Below are positions 41,967 to 51,264 of a stretch of 64,000 bases of DNA, piece by piece. Every line of letters starts with the position of its first letter. The first letter of the stretch is position 1. The notes below the pieces were generated by a model. That model made no database searches, was not told the origin of the DNA, and was given only the letters and a program-made list of their open reading frames with translations. This DNA comes from Bog-532 sp963732345 (GTDB lineage Bacteria; Actinomycetota; Actinomycetes; Streptosporangiales; Streptosporangiaceae), in the NCBI GenBank assembly GCA_963732345.1, contig CAVSZI010000009.1, positions 321,760 through 385,759 of the forward strand. Direction: 5' to 3'. Made by a program: the position numbers and the translations under genes.

Positions 41967-42224
41967 GTGGCGACGCTGACGCTGCCGGAGGTGGTCATGG
42001 CGATCCTTGACAGCCGGGCCAACTATCCGCTGGCCGCGTCGGCGGCGCTCATCAGGCAACGCGATGGTGAGGACGTCGTGGTGCATCTCGTGCTGCTCGA
42101 CGAAAAGCAGGAGCCGCTTTTCGCCGCACCAGGGGTCATCATCGTCGTCACGTATGCGGCGCAGCACCTCGACAGTGACGTCGTGGCCGCGTTCGGGGAC
42201 AGGAAAGTCATCATCCTCAAGTGA
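41967..42224 (+). CDS. Small conserved-looking protein of unknown function
   Basis: An 85-residue protein from GTG 41967. It alternates strands and helices ('VVMAILDSRANYPLAASAAL', 'DGEDVVVHLVLLDEKQEPLF', 'PGVIIVVTYAAQHLDSDVVA') and ends 'GDRKVIILK'. The distribution of hydrophobic residues argues for a folded soluble domain rather than a random frame. No family recognised, and it has no obvious operon partners. The next 140 bp up to the dodecin stop contain nothing identifiable. Confidence 0.45.
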   Translation: MATLTLPEVVMAILDSRANYPLAASAALIRQRDGEDVVVHLVLLDEKQEPLFAAPGVIIVVTYAAQHLDSDVVAAFGDRKVIILK

Positions 42225-42363
42225 ACTGGCGGGCCCTGGGCCCGGCCGGAGCAGGGGTCGGCCGGGCCTGGGCCGCGCGTTCGAACCGGTCCGCGAGCGC
42301 CAGGCCGGCCCACAGCATGGACAGGTTCGGCGCGAACCGCAGGTTCACCGCGGCCGGGCCTGG

Positions 42364-42582
42364 TCAGACGTGCGGCCGGTCAAGCCGGAAACCCACCTTC
42401 AGCGTGACCTGGAAGTGGCAGAGCTCGTTGTTATCGATGTGCCCGCGGATCCCGGTGACCTCGAACCAGTCGAGGTTGTGCAGGGTCTTCGAGGCGCGCT
42501 CGACGGCGCCCCGGACGGCGTCGTCGACGCTGCTGGTCGAGGTGCCGACGATCTCGGTGATCGAATAGATGTTGTCCGCCAT
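42364..42582 (-). CDS. Dodecin (flavin storage protein)
   Basis: A 72-residue dodecin. The family pattern 'IYSITEIVGTSTSSVDDAVR' plus 'GAVERASKTLHNLDWFEVTG' and 'DNNELCHFQVTLKVGFRLD' is complete. Twelve copies assemble into a hollow sphere that binds flavin or flavin-CoA, with the Trp in 'LDWFEV' stacking on the isoalloxazine ring. ATG 42582. Single gene. Confidence 0.92.
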   Translation of the reverse strand: MADNIYSITEIVGTSTSSVDDAVRGAVERASKTLHNLDWFEVTGIRGHIDNNELCHFQVTLKVGFRLDRPHV

Positions 42583-42699
42583 TGGCTCATCCTTCCGCCG
42601 GGCTTTCGCCGGGTCTTCGCCGGGGCCTTCGGTGAGGTCCGCCTAGCGATCTACCCCGGACGCGGGGCCCGTCACGCTGGTCGGCGCAATTGATCTTGA

Positions 42700-42900
42700 T
42701 GTCCCGGCTAAGGTGAACCCTCAGGGACGCGGATTGGGGGATTCGCGCCTGCAGATCGGGGGATTTGGCGATGTCGGCGCGCTCGACGCGGCATTTTTGT
42801 TACCAAATTTATTTAAGTGTCGGTTTTTGCATCTTTTCTGCGCCTTCAGTTGAATTCTCCTGATTGCGCTCTCTGCGCGCCGGCTCCAGTGGAAGGAACC
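42700..42900 (+). promoter_or_regulatory. AT-rich promoter region of the secreted protease gene
   Basis: Positions about 42790-42850 are strikingly AT-rich for this genome ('tttttgttaccaaattta', then 'tttaagtgtcggtttttgca'). A ribosome site 'ggaagga' precedes ATG 42901. No gene is supported here. The tract may host a promoter and binding sites for a nucleoid-associated protein. Confidence 0.4.
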
Positions 42901-45900
42901 ATGAGAAGACCTCAGCATGTCATCGGCCTGTCGGCCGGTGTATCGATCCTGTGTGCCCTGGCCGGCGCGGCCACCGCCAGCGCCGCCACGTCCCCGCCTG
43001 GTACGGCGGGCACGGCGGCGCAGCGCGCGTCGCCCGTCATCGTCGTCCTGAACAACCAGTCGGCGAGCCCGGCGTCGGCCGAGTCTCCGGTGATCTCGCA
43101 GGTGGAGGCGGCCGGCGGCACCAACGTGATCGGGTACAGAGCGGTGGCGTCGTTCGCGGCCACGGTCACCCCGGCGGAGGCGGCCACGCTCGCGAACAAC
43201 CCCGCGGTCGCGTCGGTCGGCCCCGACCAGAAGGTCAGCGTGGCCCCGCCCACCACCAGCCAGGTCCCGGCCGCCCCGGGGAGCCCGGCCACCCCGGGGA
43301 GCCCGGCCAGCCCGGGCGGCACCGCCGTGCCCGGGGTGTGCGGCACCCCGTCGAAGCCGCTGCTGCCGGAAGACCTCACGACGACCCACGCCGACCAGGC
43401 GCACGCTCTCGGCATCACGGGGGCCGGCGTGACGGTGGCCTGGATCGCCGATGGCCTCGACCCGAACAACCCCGACTTCATCCGCGGTGGCAAGTCGATC
43501 TTCAAGTCGTACGTGGACTTCTCCGGCAACGGCCCCGGCACGCAGACCGGCGGCGAAGAGGCGTTCGGCGACGCGTCCATGATCGCGGCCCAGGGTAAAC
43601 AGACCTACGCCCTGTCGGACTACGTGAACGCGGCCTACCCGCTGCCCTGGAACTGTGACATCAAGATCGAGGGCATGGCGCCCGGCGCGTCACTGATCGG
43701 CCTGAAGGCGGGCGGCCAGCTGCTGGCCAACTCGGCGATCCTGCAGTCCATCGACTATGCGATCACGCACGGCGCGAACGTCATCAACGAATCGTTCGGC
43801 GCGAACGTCTACTCCGACAACAACGCGCGCGACACGATCCAGCTGTTCGACGACGCGGCCGTCCGGCACGGTATCACGGTCACCGTCTCCACCGGGGACG
43901 CCGGGATCTCCGGTACCCAGTTCAGCCCGTCCACCGACCCGAACGTGATCTCCGCGGGAGCCTCGACGGACTTCCAGAGTTATGAGCAGACCGGTTACGC
44001 CGGCGCCCGGCCGTTCTCCAGCGGCAAGTCGGTGTCGGACAATATCTCGGCGCTGTCCTCCGGCGGGATCAGCCAGGGCGGGCAGGTGCCTGACCTGGTC
44101 GCGCCCGGCGAGGCTGACTGGGCCCTGTGCTCGACCGACACCGCCATCTTCACCGAATGCGTCGGTTACAGCGGCAAGCCGTCGCCGATCGTGCTCTTCG
44201 GCGGGACCAGCGAGGCATCACCGGTCACGGCCGGCGCCGCCGCCCTGGTCATCCAGGCGTTCCGTGAATACCATCACGGCGTATCCCCGTCCCCGGCCCT
44301 GGTCAAGCGGTTCCTCACCAGCACCGCCGGCGATCTCGGGCTGCCGGCTCCCGAGCAGGAGCCGGCCTGCTGAACGCGGACGCGGCGGTCAAGGCGGCCG
44401 AGAACTACCGCGGCAGCACGGGCGCCGGCGCCGGCCAGCCCGATCAGGTCCTGATCACGCCGCAGCAGACCACGCTGACCGGCGCGCCCGGCGCGCCCGT
44501 GGGCACCACCCTGGCCGTCACCAACGCCGGGACCAAGGCGGAAAAGGTCTCGGTGGGGACGCGCAGCTACGCCCAGAGGTCCAACTACCAGGCCAACGTG
44601 GCGCTCGACGCCGCGACCGACCCGACCTTCCCGTACGCCACCAACGGGCTGCCGTGGGCGTACAAGAAGGTGACCCTCCACGTCGCCGGTGGCGCGGCCC
44701 GGCTGGGCGTGTCCATCGACTGGCAGGGTGATCCCGAGGGCGTGCCCGGCGGCTCGGTCGTCCGGCTCACGCTGATCGGCCCGGACGGGGCGTTCGTCAC
44801 CAACACCCGGCCGCAGGGCGGCACCGTCTCCGCGAACTACGGGTTCGTGGACGTCACCCATCCCGAGAGCGGCACCTGGACGGCGGTGCTCTACACGCCG
44901 ACGAAGGCCGCGGCCGTGGCCGGCCAGCCCCAGCCGTTCACCGGCAACGTCATTCTTGACGCCTACACCCAGAAGACCGTGCCCGAGGGCTCGGTCAGCC
45001 CGTCGTCGCTCACGCTCGGCGCGGGCCAGACCGCGGACGTCCGGCTGACCACGGCCATCAGCGGCAGCGCCGGCGACAGCGCCGAATCCGTCACGTTCAG
45101 CACGCCGGACCAGCAGGCTTCGGCGCCGGTGGTGCTGCGCCCGGTCATCCCGGTCGCGGGCGGCCGGGGCACGTTCACCGGCACGATCACTGGCGGTAAC
45201 GCCCGCGCGGCCGCCCCGACCGAGACGAGCACCTACTCGTTCGACGTGCCCGGGAAACAGAACGATCTCGACGTAGCCGTCCGCCTGAATCAGGACCCGA
45301 ACGTCGTGATCGAGGGGGTGCTCATCGATCCGGACGGCGAAGCCATCGGCGTCGGGACCAACGCCACCTCGGTCAACACCACGACCGGCGTGGTGAGCAG
45401 CGGACCTGACCTGCAGCTGATCCAGAACGCCCCGGAGAAGGGCCGATGGCGGCTGGTCCTGATCGCCGTCGACCCGGTCAGCGGAGCAGAGGTGCCGCAG
45501 ACTTTCCACGGCACCATCGGCTTCAACGAGGTCAAGGTGGCGGCGAACCTGCCCGCCAGCGCGAGCACCAAGCTGACCGCCGGGAAGGCCGCCAGCTACA
45601 CGATCACCTACGGCAACGAGGGCACGGTCGCCGAGCCCGTCCAGGTCGACGCCCGGCTCGCGGCCAGCGCCAAGGTGACCCTGCCGCCGCTGTCCGGAAC
45701 CTCGACGGTGAGCCTGCCGCTGAACATCAACAACCTGGCCAACATCCCGTTCTACGAGGTGCCGCCGGGCACCAGCCAGCTCACCCTGGCCGCGACGTCC
45801 AGCGCACCGGCGCAGGTGGAGCTGAACGGGCCGCTGGGTGAGCCGGATGTGTTCGGCGACCTGAACGCCGCGCAGCAGGGCAACCTCACCTCGGTGGCGC

Positions 45901-46328
45901 GGGTGACCGAGGCAGGGGGCCGGCACCAGCTGGCCCGGGGGCTATGGGGCTCCTTCGTTCAGCAGATCGGCCCGTTCTCCGATGCGGGCGCGCCGGCCGG
46001 CACGAGCACGCTGACCGCGACCGCCACCACCCAGCCGCTGGATACGGCCGTAAAATCCGCGGCCGGCGACCCGTACGCGCCCGGTTTCACCGACACGGCG
46101 CCCACCGGTACACCGGTGGTGGTCAACCCGGGCCAGTCAGGGAGCGTCGCGGTGACGATCACTCCGTCGGCCAAGGCCGGGACCGTGGTACACGGCGTGA
46201 TCTACGTGGTCACGTCGCCGTTCAACGGAGACAACACCCTGGCCGGGGCCATCGGCGGCGGCCTGGGAGCGGTGGACACCAGCGGTGACGTGCTGGCCGC
46301 GATTCCGTACACCTACACCGTCGGGTAG
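42901..46328 (+). pseudogene. Secreted sedolisin/subtilisin-type serine peptidase, one-base frameshift near 44357
   Basis: Signal peptide 'LSAGVSILCALAGAATASAA', a propeptide-like region, then a catalytic domain (about 160-490): 'TVAWIADGLDPNNPDF', 'GEEAFGDASMIAAQG', 'VSTGDAGISGTQ' and 'FGGTSEASPVTAGAAALV' with the Ser. The spacing E-AFG-D and the TGD motif match sedolisins rather than the His-containing subtilisin triad. The C-terminal 650 residues are beta-sandwich/Ig-like repeats. One G is missing in 'gagcaggagccggcc'; restoring it joins 'LPAPEQ' to 'GAGLLNADAAV'. Repaired it would be about 1,142 residues and complete. A 13-bp-stem terminator follows. Confidence 0.85.
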
Positions 46329-46342
46329 TTCGCAACCGTCTC

Positions 46343-46371
46343 GTGGGGGCCGCCCGGTGGGCGGCCCCCAC
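46343..46371 (+). terminator. Strong hairpin after the secreted protease gene
   Basis: Perfect 13-bp stem (gtgggggccgccc / gggcggcccccac) with loop 'ggt', starting 15 bp after the TAG stop. No T-tract follows, which is common for actinobacterial terminators. Confidence 0.8.
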
Positions 46372-46591
46372 GAACGCGTTCAGGCCAGGCGGCAGAGCTG
46401 GACGGCGACGCTGATAACCCACGCCCTGGTTACGATCGGGCAGCTTCGGCGAAGCATCGCCCCTGGCCGGTCGCGTGATAGGTCAAACTTGGGCGGTGAA
46501 TACCAGGCATCCTTGCTTCTGGGCGGGTAAGAGCCCAGGCTAGGCGGGGCGGGTGCCGGACGGCGGCACCGGCCGGGAGGAGGACGGATCG

Positions 46592-46969
46592 ATGGCTGAC
46601 GAGGAGAAGGCGACCGGCGGCATTCCCGGCCCGATGCAGCAGTTCGTGAATCAGCTGCGCCGGATGACCGCGGACATGGAGAGCCTGACTGGTCTCGGGG
46701 GCCCGCTTCCGCCCCGGGCCACCGTGCCCATGATGCCGGGGCTGCCAATGCCCGGGGCCCTGTCGGCTAAGGAACTGAAATCGATCGCCACCAACGTCAA
46801 AGCGCAGCGGCAGAGCATCCAGGCCCTGCAGGCGCAGCTCACCGCGTTCGATCAGCAGCTCGAGGTCCTGGAGGGCATCCTGGGCCCGCTCGCCGAGTGG
46901 AGCAGCCGCTGGGCGGAGCTCGAGGATCTGATGATAAACATGGGCCAGCCGCCGAAGTCCGGGGCCTGA
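46592..46969 (+). CDS. Small coiled-coil protein of unknown function
   Basis: A 125-residue soluble protein with a Gly/Pro-rich middle ('GGPLPPRATVPMMPGLPMPG') and two amphipathic helices, 'MQQFVNQLRRMTADMESLTG' and a long heptad-like 'VKAQRQSIQALQAQLTAFDQ' onward to 'EWSSRWAELEDLMIN'. The pattern resembles granule-associated or phasin-like scaffold proteins, but that is only resemblance. 'gggaggagg' precedes ATG 46592 (an in-frame upstream GTG is less likely). It lies between a terminator and a convergent gene. Function unknown. Confidence 0.6.
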   Translation: MADEEKATGGIPGPMQQFVNQLRRMTADMESLTGLGGPLPPRATVPMMPGLPMPGALSAKELKSIATNVKAQRQSIQALQAQLTAFDQQLEVLEGILGPLAEWSSRWAELEDLMINMGQPPKSGA

Positions 46970-47049
46970 AGCCCGCCGCCCGGGTGACGAAACCCTCGCG
47001 CGCAGCGGGAAACGGCGCACGTTCGTAGACAGCGGGCAGGCGCGTTCGT

Positions 47050-48039
47050 CTAAGCGGCGGGCGGGACGGACAGCATGTCCAAGCTGGGCGGGGCCGGGCG
47101 GCAGCAGGCGATCTGGGCGTTCAGCTCGCCGCCGAGCAGCACCGCGAGCGCACTGAAATACAGGAACAGCAGAATGGCGACCGGGGCGGACAGGGCCCCG
47201 TAGGTCGGGCTGTGCCCGATCGCGAAGGCCAGGTAGGCACGCAGCAGCAGGCTGCTGGCCAGCCACATCAGCATCGCCGCGATGGCCCCGGGCAGGTCGC
47301 GCCGCCACCGCCCGCGCACCGGCACCGCCACGTGGTACAGCGTGGCCAGCAGCCCGGTGCACACGACCACGAGGACGGGCCAGTAGGCGATGGCCACCGC
47401 CGGCCGCAGCACCGACAGCACCGGGCCGGGAGCGACGTCGGCGATCCACCGGGGCGCGGTGACCAGCAGCGGCAGCGCGGCCACGCCGGCGACCAGGGCC
47501 CCGAGGTACAGCCCGAAGGCCACGAGGCGGGCCCGGACGGCGGAGCGCACGTGGCGCATCCCGTAGCTGATGGTGATGGTGTTGACGTAGGTGTTCATGG
47601 CCGTGGACCCGGTCCACAGGGCGAGCGGGAAGCTCAGCGAGATGATCCCGCCCCGGCCGTGCTGGAGCACGTCGGTGAGCACGGGCGTGAGCACGTGCTG
47701 CACCGCGGCGGGGGCCATGAAGTGACCGGCGCCGCGCAGCATGTCCTTCTCCAGCTCGACCACAAGATGGGCGCCGAACAGCGGGGTGAGGTAGCCGACC
47801 GCGGCCACCAGCACGAGCAGCAGCGGCGTCAGCGACAGCAGGGCCCAGAATCCGGCCTCGGCGGCGAGCCCGAAAACGCGATCGGCCCACGCCTGCGCCG
47901 CCGTGGCCTGCACCACGGCCCACCCCGAGGTCCGGGCGTTCCGGACGCTGAAGGCACGGGCCGGGCGGTGAGCCTTTACCGGGCCGGGTGAGCGGCGCGC
48001 GGCCGCTTCCGGCGCGGTGACGGGTTCCCGGCTGCGCAC
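47050..48039 (-). CDS. YihY/virulence factor BrkB-family membrane protein
   Basis: A 329-residue inner-membrane protein with six hydrophobic helices and the family landmarks: 'AAEAGFWALLSLTPLLLVLV' (first helix with the conserved polar residue), 'SYGMRHVRSAVRARLVAFGL', 'YHVAVPVRGRWRRDLPGAIA' and 'SPTYGALSAPVAILLFLYFS', ending 'LLGGELNAQIA'. Once annotated ribonuclease BN, the family is now regarded as a membrane protein of uncertain role. GTG 48039 start. Confidence 0.88.
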   Translation of the reverse strand: MRSREPVTAPEAAARRSPGPVKAHRPARAFSVRNARTSGWAVVQATAAQAWADRVFGLAAEAGFWALLSLTPLLLVLVAAVGYLTPLFGAHLVVELEKDMLRGAGHFMAPAAVQHVLTPVLTDVLQHGRGGIISLSFPLALWTGSTAMNTYVNTITISYGMRHVRSAVRARLVAFGLYLGALVAGVAALPLLVTAPRWIADVAPGPVLSVLRPAVAIAYWPVLVVVCTGLLATLYHVAVPVRGRWRRDLPGAIAAMLMWLASSLLLRAYLAFAIGHSPTYGALSAPVAILLFLYFSALAVLLGGELNAQIACCRPAPPSLDMLSVPPAA

Positions 48040-48049
48040 AGCCGCCAGC

Positions 48050-48235
48050 CTAGCCGCCCGGCGGGCAGTCCCGTCGGAGCCTCTCCGGGCGCGTCCCGGG
48101 CGGGAACGCCTGACGCGCGGCCAGGACGGCCAGCAGGCCAGCCGTGGCCGGCGCCGCCCCGGTCACGCAGAGCCCGGCCAGCAAGCCGGCGTCCACGCGC
48201 GGGGTGGCGCGGGGCGGTTCCGTCACGTACACCAT
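48050..48235 (-). CDS. Small protein divergent from the ROK regulator (unknown)
   Basis: A 61-residue frame from ATG 48235, which lies two bases from the palindromic operator, so it would be a leaderless or nearly leaderless transcript. One hydrophobic stretch ('LLAGLCVTGAAPATAGLLAV') suggests a membrane segment. ROK regulators usually control a sugar transporter encoded divergently; this may be the truncated start of one. Function not recognised. Confidence 0.35.
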   Translation of the reverse strand: MVYVTEPPRATPRVDAGLLAGLCVTGAAPATAGLLAVLAARQAFPPGTRPERLRRDCPPGG

Positions 48236-48237
48236 TT

Positions 48238-48258
48238 TATAATCGTATAGCGATTATA
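48238..48258. promoter_or_regulatory. Palindromic operator upstream of the ROK gene
   Basis: Perfect 8-bp inverted repeat tataatcg/cgattata with a five-base spacer 'tatag', in an AT-rich pocket. It lies between the divergent genes, 12 bp before the regulator start, and probably binds the ROK protein. Confidence 0.75.
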
Positions 48259-48270
48259 TTAAGAGCTGCG

Positions 48271-49463
48271 ATGATGACATCCATGACGGCCATGCGGACG
48301 TCAGCGCAGACAGCGCTGCTGCGCGCGGTCCACGACCAGCCGGGCGCCACGCGCGCGGCGATCGCTCACGACCTCGGCATACCGAGCGGCTTCGCGGCCG
48401 AGACCGTGGCCCGGCTGGTGGCCATGCAGCTGCTGGCCGAGGAACCGGCGCCGCCCACCGGCAGCCGGGCCGGCCGACCACCTCGCTGCGGCCGCATCCG
48501 CACGGCCCGCTGGTGGCGGTGGCCGCCATCGCGCAGGAAACCTGGGACGTCGCCGCGGTCCAGCTCGGCGGGATACAGATCGCGTCGGGGTCCGGAACGC
48601 ACCAGCGCGACCCGGACCGGGTGCTCGCGGCGGTGGCCGCGCAACTGAACGGCCTGTCCGACCGGTTCGGCACGCGGATCCGGGCCGCGGCCGTCTCCGG
48701 GCCGGGCACGGTGGTCGGCAGCCGGCTCGTGCACGCCCCCAACCTCGGCTGGCACGATGTCGACCTGTCCGCGCTGTGGCCCCGCTACGACCAGGATGTC
48801 CCGCTCATCGCCGGGAACGACGCCACCTTCGCCGCGATCGCCGAATCACGTCACGGCGCCGGGGCGGGCGCGGGCACGATGGTGTACCTGCACATCGAGG
48901 CCGGCATCGGCGGGGCCATCGTGGAGGGTGACCGGGTGATCCTCGGCGCCACCGGAACCGCCGGGGAGTTCGGGCACATGCCGTTCGGGGATCCGGGGCA
49001 GCGGTGCCGGTGCGGGGCAATGGGCTGCTGGAACACCAGCGTGGACGGGTACGCCCTGGCCCGGGCCCAGCAGGAGTCCCCGCCGGCGGACGAGGTCAGC
49101 TACATCCGGCGGATGCTCGCCGCCAGCCGGGCCCGCGAGCCGGCGGCCATGGGGGCGGTGCAGGCCGCCGCGCGGTCCCTCGGGCGGGGCGCGGCCGGCC
49201 TCGTCAACGCGCTCGACCCGCACCTCGTCACCCTGGGCGGCCTGGGCACGGAATTCCTTGACGTCGCGGGGGGACACGTCCTCGCCGCGTACCAGGACGG
49301 GCTGATGGCGTTCCGCTCGCTGCCGGCCCCTCCGCTGATCCCGGCGCGGCTGTCCGGCGACGGACCGCTGCTGGGCGCGGCCGAGCTGTGCTTCGACCGG
49401 GTGCTCACCGACGAGGGCGTGCAGGCCTGGACGGCTGGGCGCACGTCGCGGGCGGCCCGCTAA
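48271..49463 (+). pseudogene. ROK-family transcriptional regulator, frameshifted near 48475
   Basis: The N-terminal winged HTH ('ALLRAVHDQPGATRAAIAHD', 'IPSGFAAETVARLVAMQLLA') runs to 'GSRAGRP', then the frame breaks; one base missing in 'ggccggccgacc' would restore 'PTTSLRPHPHGPLVAVAAIA'. The sugar-kinase-like domain follows with 'AAVSGPGTVVGSRL', 'IAGNDATFAAIAESRHG', 'HIEAGIGGAIVEG', 'GEFGHMPFGDPGQRC' and the zinc site 'CRCGAMGCWN'. Repaired length is about 397 residues. ROK repressors sense sugars. Whether the frameshift is real is uncertain. Confidence 0.82.
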
Positions 49464-50350
49464 AGCGGGCTCCCGCCCCCGCCCCGGCTCAGGTAGTCGA
49501 AGGTCCGCTCCAGCAGCCCGCTGGCCCGGCGCAGATCGGCTGAGCTGGCGCCGGCCTCCTCGCCGAGCCGTGCCTGCAGCGGGGCCGGAGACTCGAAGCC
49601 AGCCGCGGCGGCCAGTCCGGCCCCGATCCGCGCGGCACCGCGGACCACCTGGGGGTCCACCGACCACACCATCTCGAAGGTCCGGTCCGGGTCCCGGCGC
49701 GATTCCTGCCCCGGGCGCTCCCACGCCGCCAGGCAGGCCGGGTTGTCGTCGGCCTCACAGATCAGCGCCCACTCGCGGCGCAGTGGCGAGTCCTCGGCAA
49801 TCGGGATCTCCGCGATCGGCCCCGGCTGATCCCGGCGCTCGCCGAAATCGGCGAAGACCACCGTCTGCTGCGCGGTGCCGGCCAGGTCCGTCCAGCGCGG
49901 GCGGGCGGCGCGGTAGAAGCGCACCCGCTGGAAACAGCCCACCAGGACCGGGTGCTGGGCCCGGGCGCAGCACTCGTCCTCGATCGCGTGGGTCACGGCC
50001 AGGAGCATGGTCTTCGCCATGACGTGCACGGTCAGATCGGGATGACGGCGGCGCAGCCCGGCGAAGATGGATGTCTCCCGGAACGGCACGGCCCCGGATA
50101 GAGCGCGCGCCACCGCCGCGGACAGCGACAGGCCCTGGGCCCGCCCGCGCAGCACGTCGGCGAGCAGGGCACAGTCGGATTCCCGGTAGCGCCGCCGCCC
50201 GCTCGGCAACCGCTCCGGCCGGGGCAGCCCGTAACGCTGTTCCCAGTTCCGCAGCCCGGGGACGGGAATGCCGGTCCGCCGGGAGACCTCGCCGATCGAC
50301 AGCACGGCAGGGTCGTCGCCGAGCGGTTCCCCCGCCGCTGTAGACTTCAT
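49460..50350 (-). CDS. MerR-type regulator with DICT sensory domain
   Basis: A 296-residue regulator. The MerR HTH is at about 17-85 ('LSIGEVSRRTGIPVPGLRNW', 'RYGLPRPERLPSGRRRYRES'). The rest is a DICT domain ('IFAGLRRRHPDLTVHVMAKT', 'VFADFGERRDQPGPIAEIPI', 'REWALICEADDNPACLAAWE'), a sensor found with light- or redox-linked regulators and frequently beside WhiB genes. ATG 50350. The gene is divergent from the WhiB gene with two palindromes between. Its stop overlaps the ROK stop. Confidence 0.85.
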   Translation of the reverse strand: MKSTAAGEPLGDDPAVLSIGEVSRRTGIPVPGLRNWEQRYGLPRPERLPSGRRRYRESDCALLADVLRGRAQGLSLSAAVARALSGAVPFRETSIFAGLRRRHPDLTVHVMAKTMLLAVTHAIEDECCARAQHPVLVGCFQRVRFYRAARPRWTDLAGTAQQTVVFADFGERRDQPGPIAEIPIAEDSPLRREWALICEADDNPACLAAWERPGQESRRDPDRTFEMVWSVDPQVVRGAARIGAGLAAAAGFESPAPLQARLGEEAGASSADLRRASGLLERTFDYLSRGGGGSPL

Positions 50351-50385
50351 CAAGTTGATGACTCCAAGCTCGTCACATTGACGAG
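50348..50385. promoter_or_regulatory. Two palindromes between MerR-DICT and WhiB genes
   Basis: ctcgtca-cat-tgacgag (50369-50385) is a perfect 7-bp inverted repeat; catcaa-g-ttgatg (50348-50360) is a second one overlapping the regulator's start codon. The arrangement fits autoregulation and control of whiB by one protein. Confidence 0.65.
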
Positions 50386-50409
50386 ATAATAGCGCGTGAG
50401 GAGGACGCA

Positions 50410-50799
50410 GTGACGATCGCCTCCCGTATCGACGGCCGCACTCGCCACCAAGTCCCCGGTGACCTGAACGCTCCCGGCCGGCGCCGCCCCCCGGTGCCGC
50501 GCGTGTACCCCGCGCTCGCGGCCGACCCAGACCCGGCCTGGTGGCGGGAATCGGCCGCCTGCCGCCAGGCCGACCCCGAACTGTTCTTCCCGATCAGCTC
50601 AATCGGCCGGGGTGCGGTCGAAGCCCAGCAGGCCAAGGCGGTCTGCGCCCGCTGCCCGGTCCGGCAGCGCTGCCTGGACTTCGCGCTGGCCACCGGCCAG
50701 GAGTTCGGCATCTGGGGCGGCTACGACGAGCGGGAACTCCGGCTGCTGCGCCGCGAAGGACGCGCCGCCGCCACCGAAGTCCCGGAGAGCGCCGGCTGA
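50410..50799 (+). CDS. WhiB-family iron-sulfur transcription factor
   Basis: A 129-residue WhiB protein. The four cluster cysteines occur in 'ESAACRQADPELFF' and 'AKAVCARCPVRQRCLDFAL', and the Gly-rich turn 'FGIWGGYDERELRLLRREGR' binds sigma factor region 4. The 40-residue basic, Pro-rich leader is longer than usual. GTG 50410 has 'gaggagg' upstream. Sensing of O2/NO through the [4Fe-4S] cluster is a family property. Transcribed away from the MerR-DICT gene. Confidence 0.92.
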   Translation: MTIASRIDGRTRHQVPGDLNAPGRRRPPVPRVYPALAADPDPAWWRESAACRQADPELFFPISSIGRGAVEAQQAKAVCARCPVRQRCLDFALATGQEFGIWGGYDERELRLLRREGRAAATEVPESAG

Positions 50800-51264
50800 C
50801 CTCCCCCTGGCCCGGGCTACCGGCACTGACCGGCGGGCCGCCCTGGCTCAGTGGCCGGGGCGGCAGGCCCGCGCCAGGCCACCCAGCCGTAGAGCCGGTC
50901 CTGCGCCACGACCCGCCGGGCCTTGGGCCAGCTCGCGCTGGCGGTTTGCCGGACGGCCAGGGCACCTCGACGACCGTCGTCCCGGCGGCGCAGGCGAGCT
51001 GCCGGTGGCTAAGACACCGTTGCGCTCCGACGGGTCTGGGCCTTTCCGGGACATAAGAATGCGGGCGCGAACATACTTGTTTCGCCATTACGACTGGCCG
51101 CTCGTCATTTAGGTCAGCTATAACCAGCACACAGCTTCTGCTATATACCGGAAAGCCCGGATCGGCACGCCTGCCACCAGGCGATAAGGCTCGTCCGGGT
51201 CTGGTGACTTTGCCGCAGGTGAGCGATGCTCTTTCTGTTATATCCTCAGCACCCAGGTGGCGCC
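50800..51264 (+). promoter_or_regulatory. Upstream region of the chaperone/GTPase operon
   Basis: No gene is supported in these 465 bp. The last 200 bp (51050-51260) are comparatively AT-rich with candidate -10 elements ('tataac' at about 51119, 'tatata' near 51142, 'ttatat' near 51238). No CIRCE or HAIR-like heat-shock repeat was recognised, so the chaperone genes may not be under the standard heat-shock control. Confidence 0.35.

Noticed and set aside
50800..51264. HAIR/CIRCE heat-shock operator before the chaperone operon
   Set aside because: I found no inverted repeat matching HAIR (CTTGAGT-N7-ACTCAAG) or CIRCE in this stretch.
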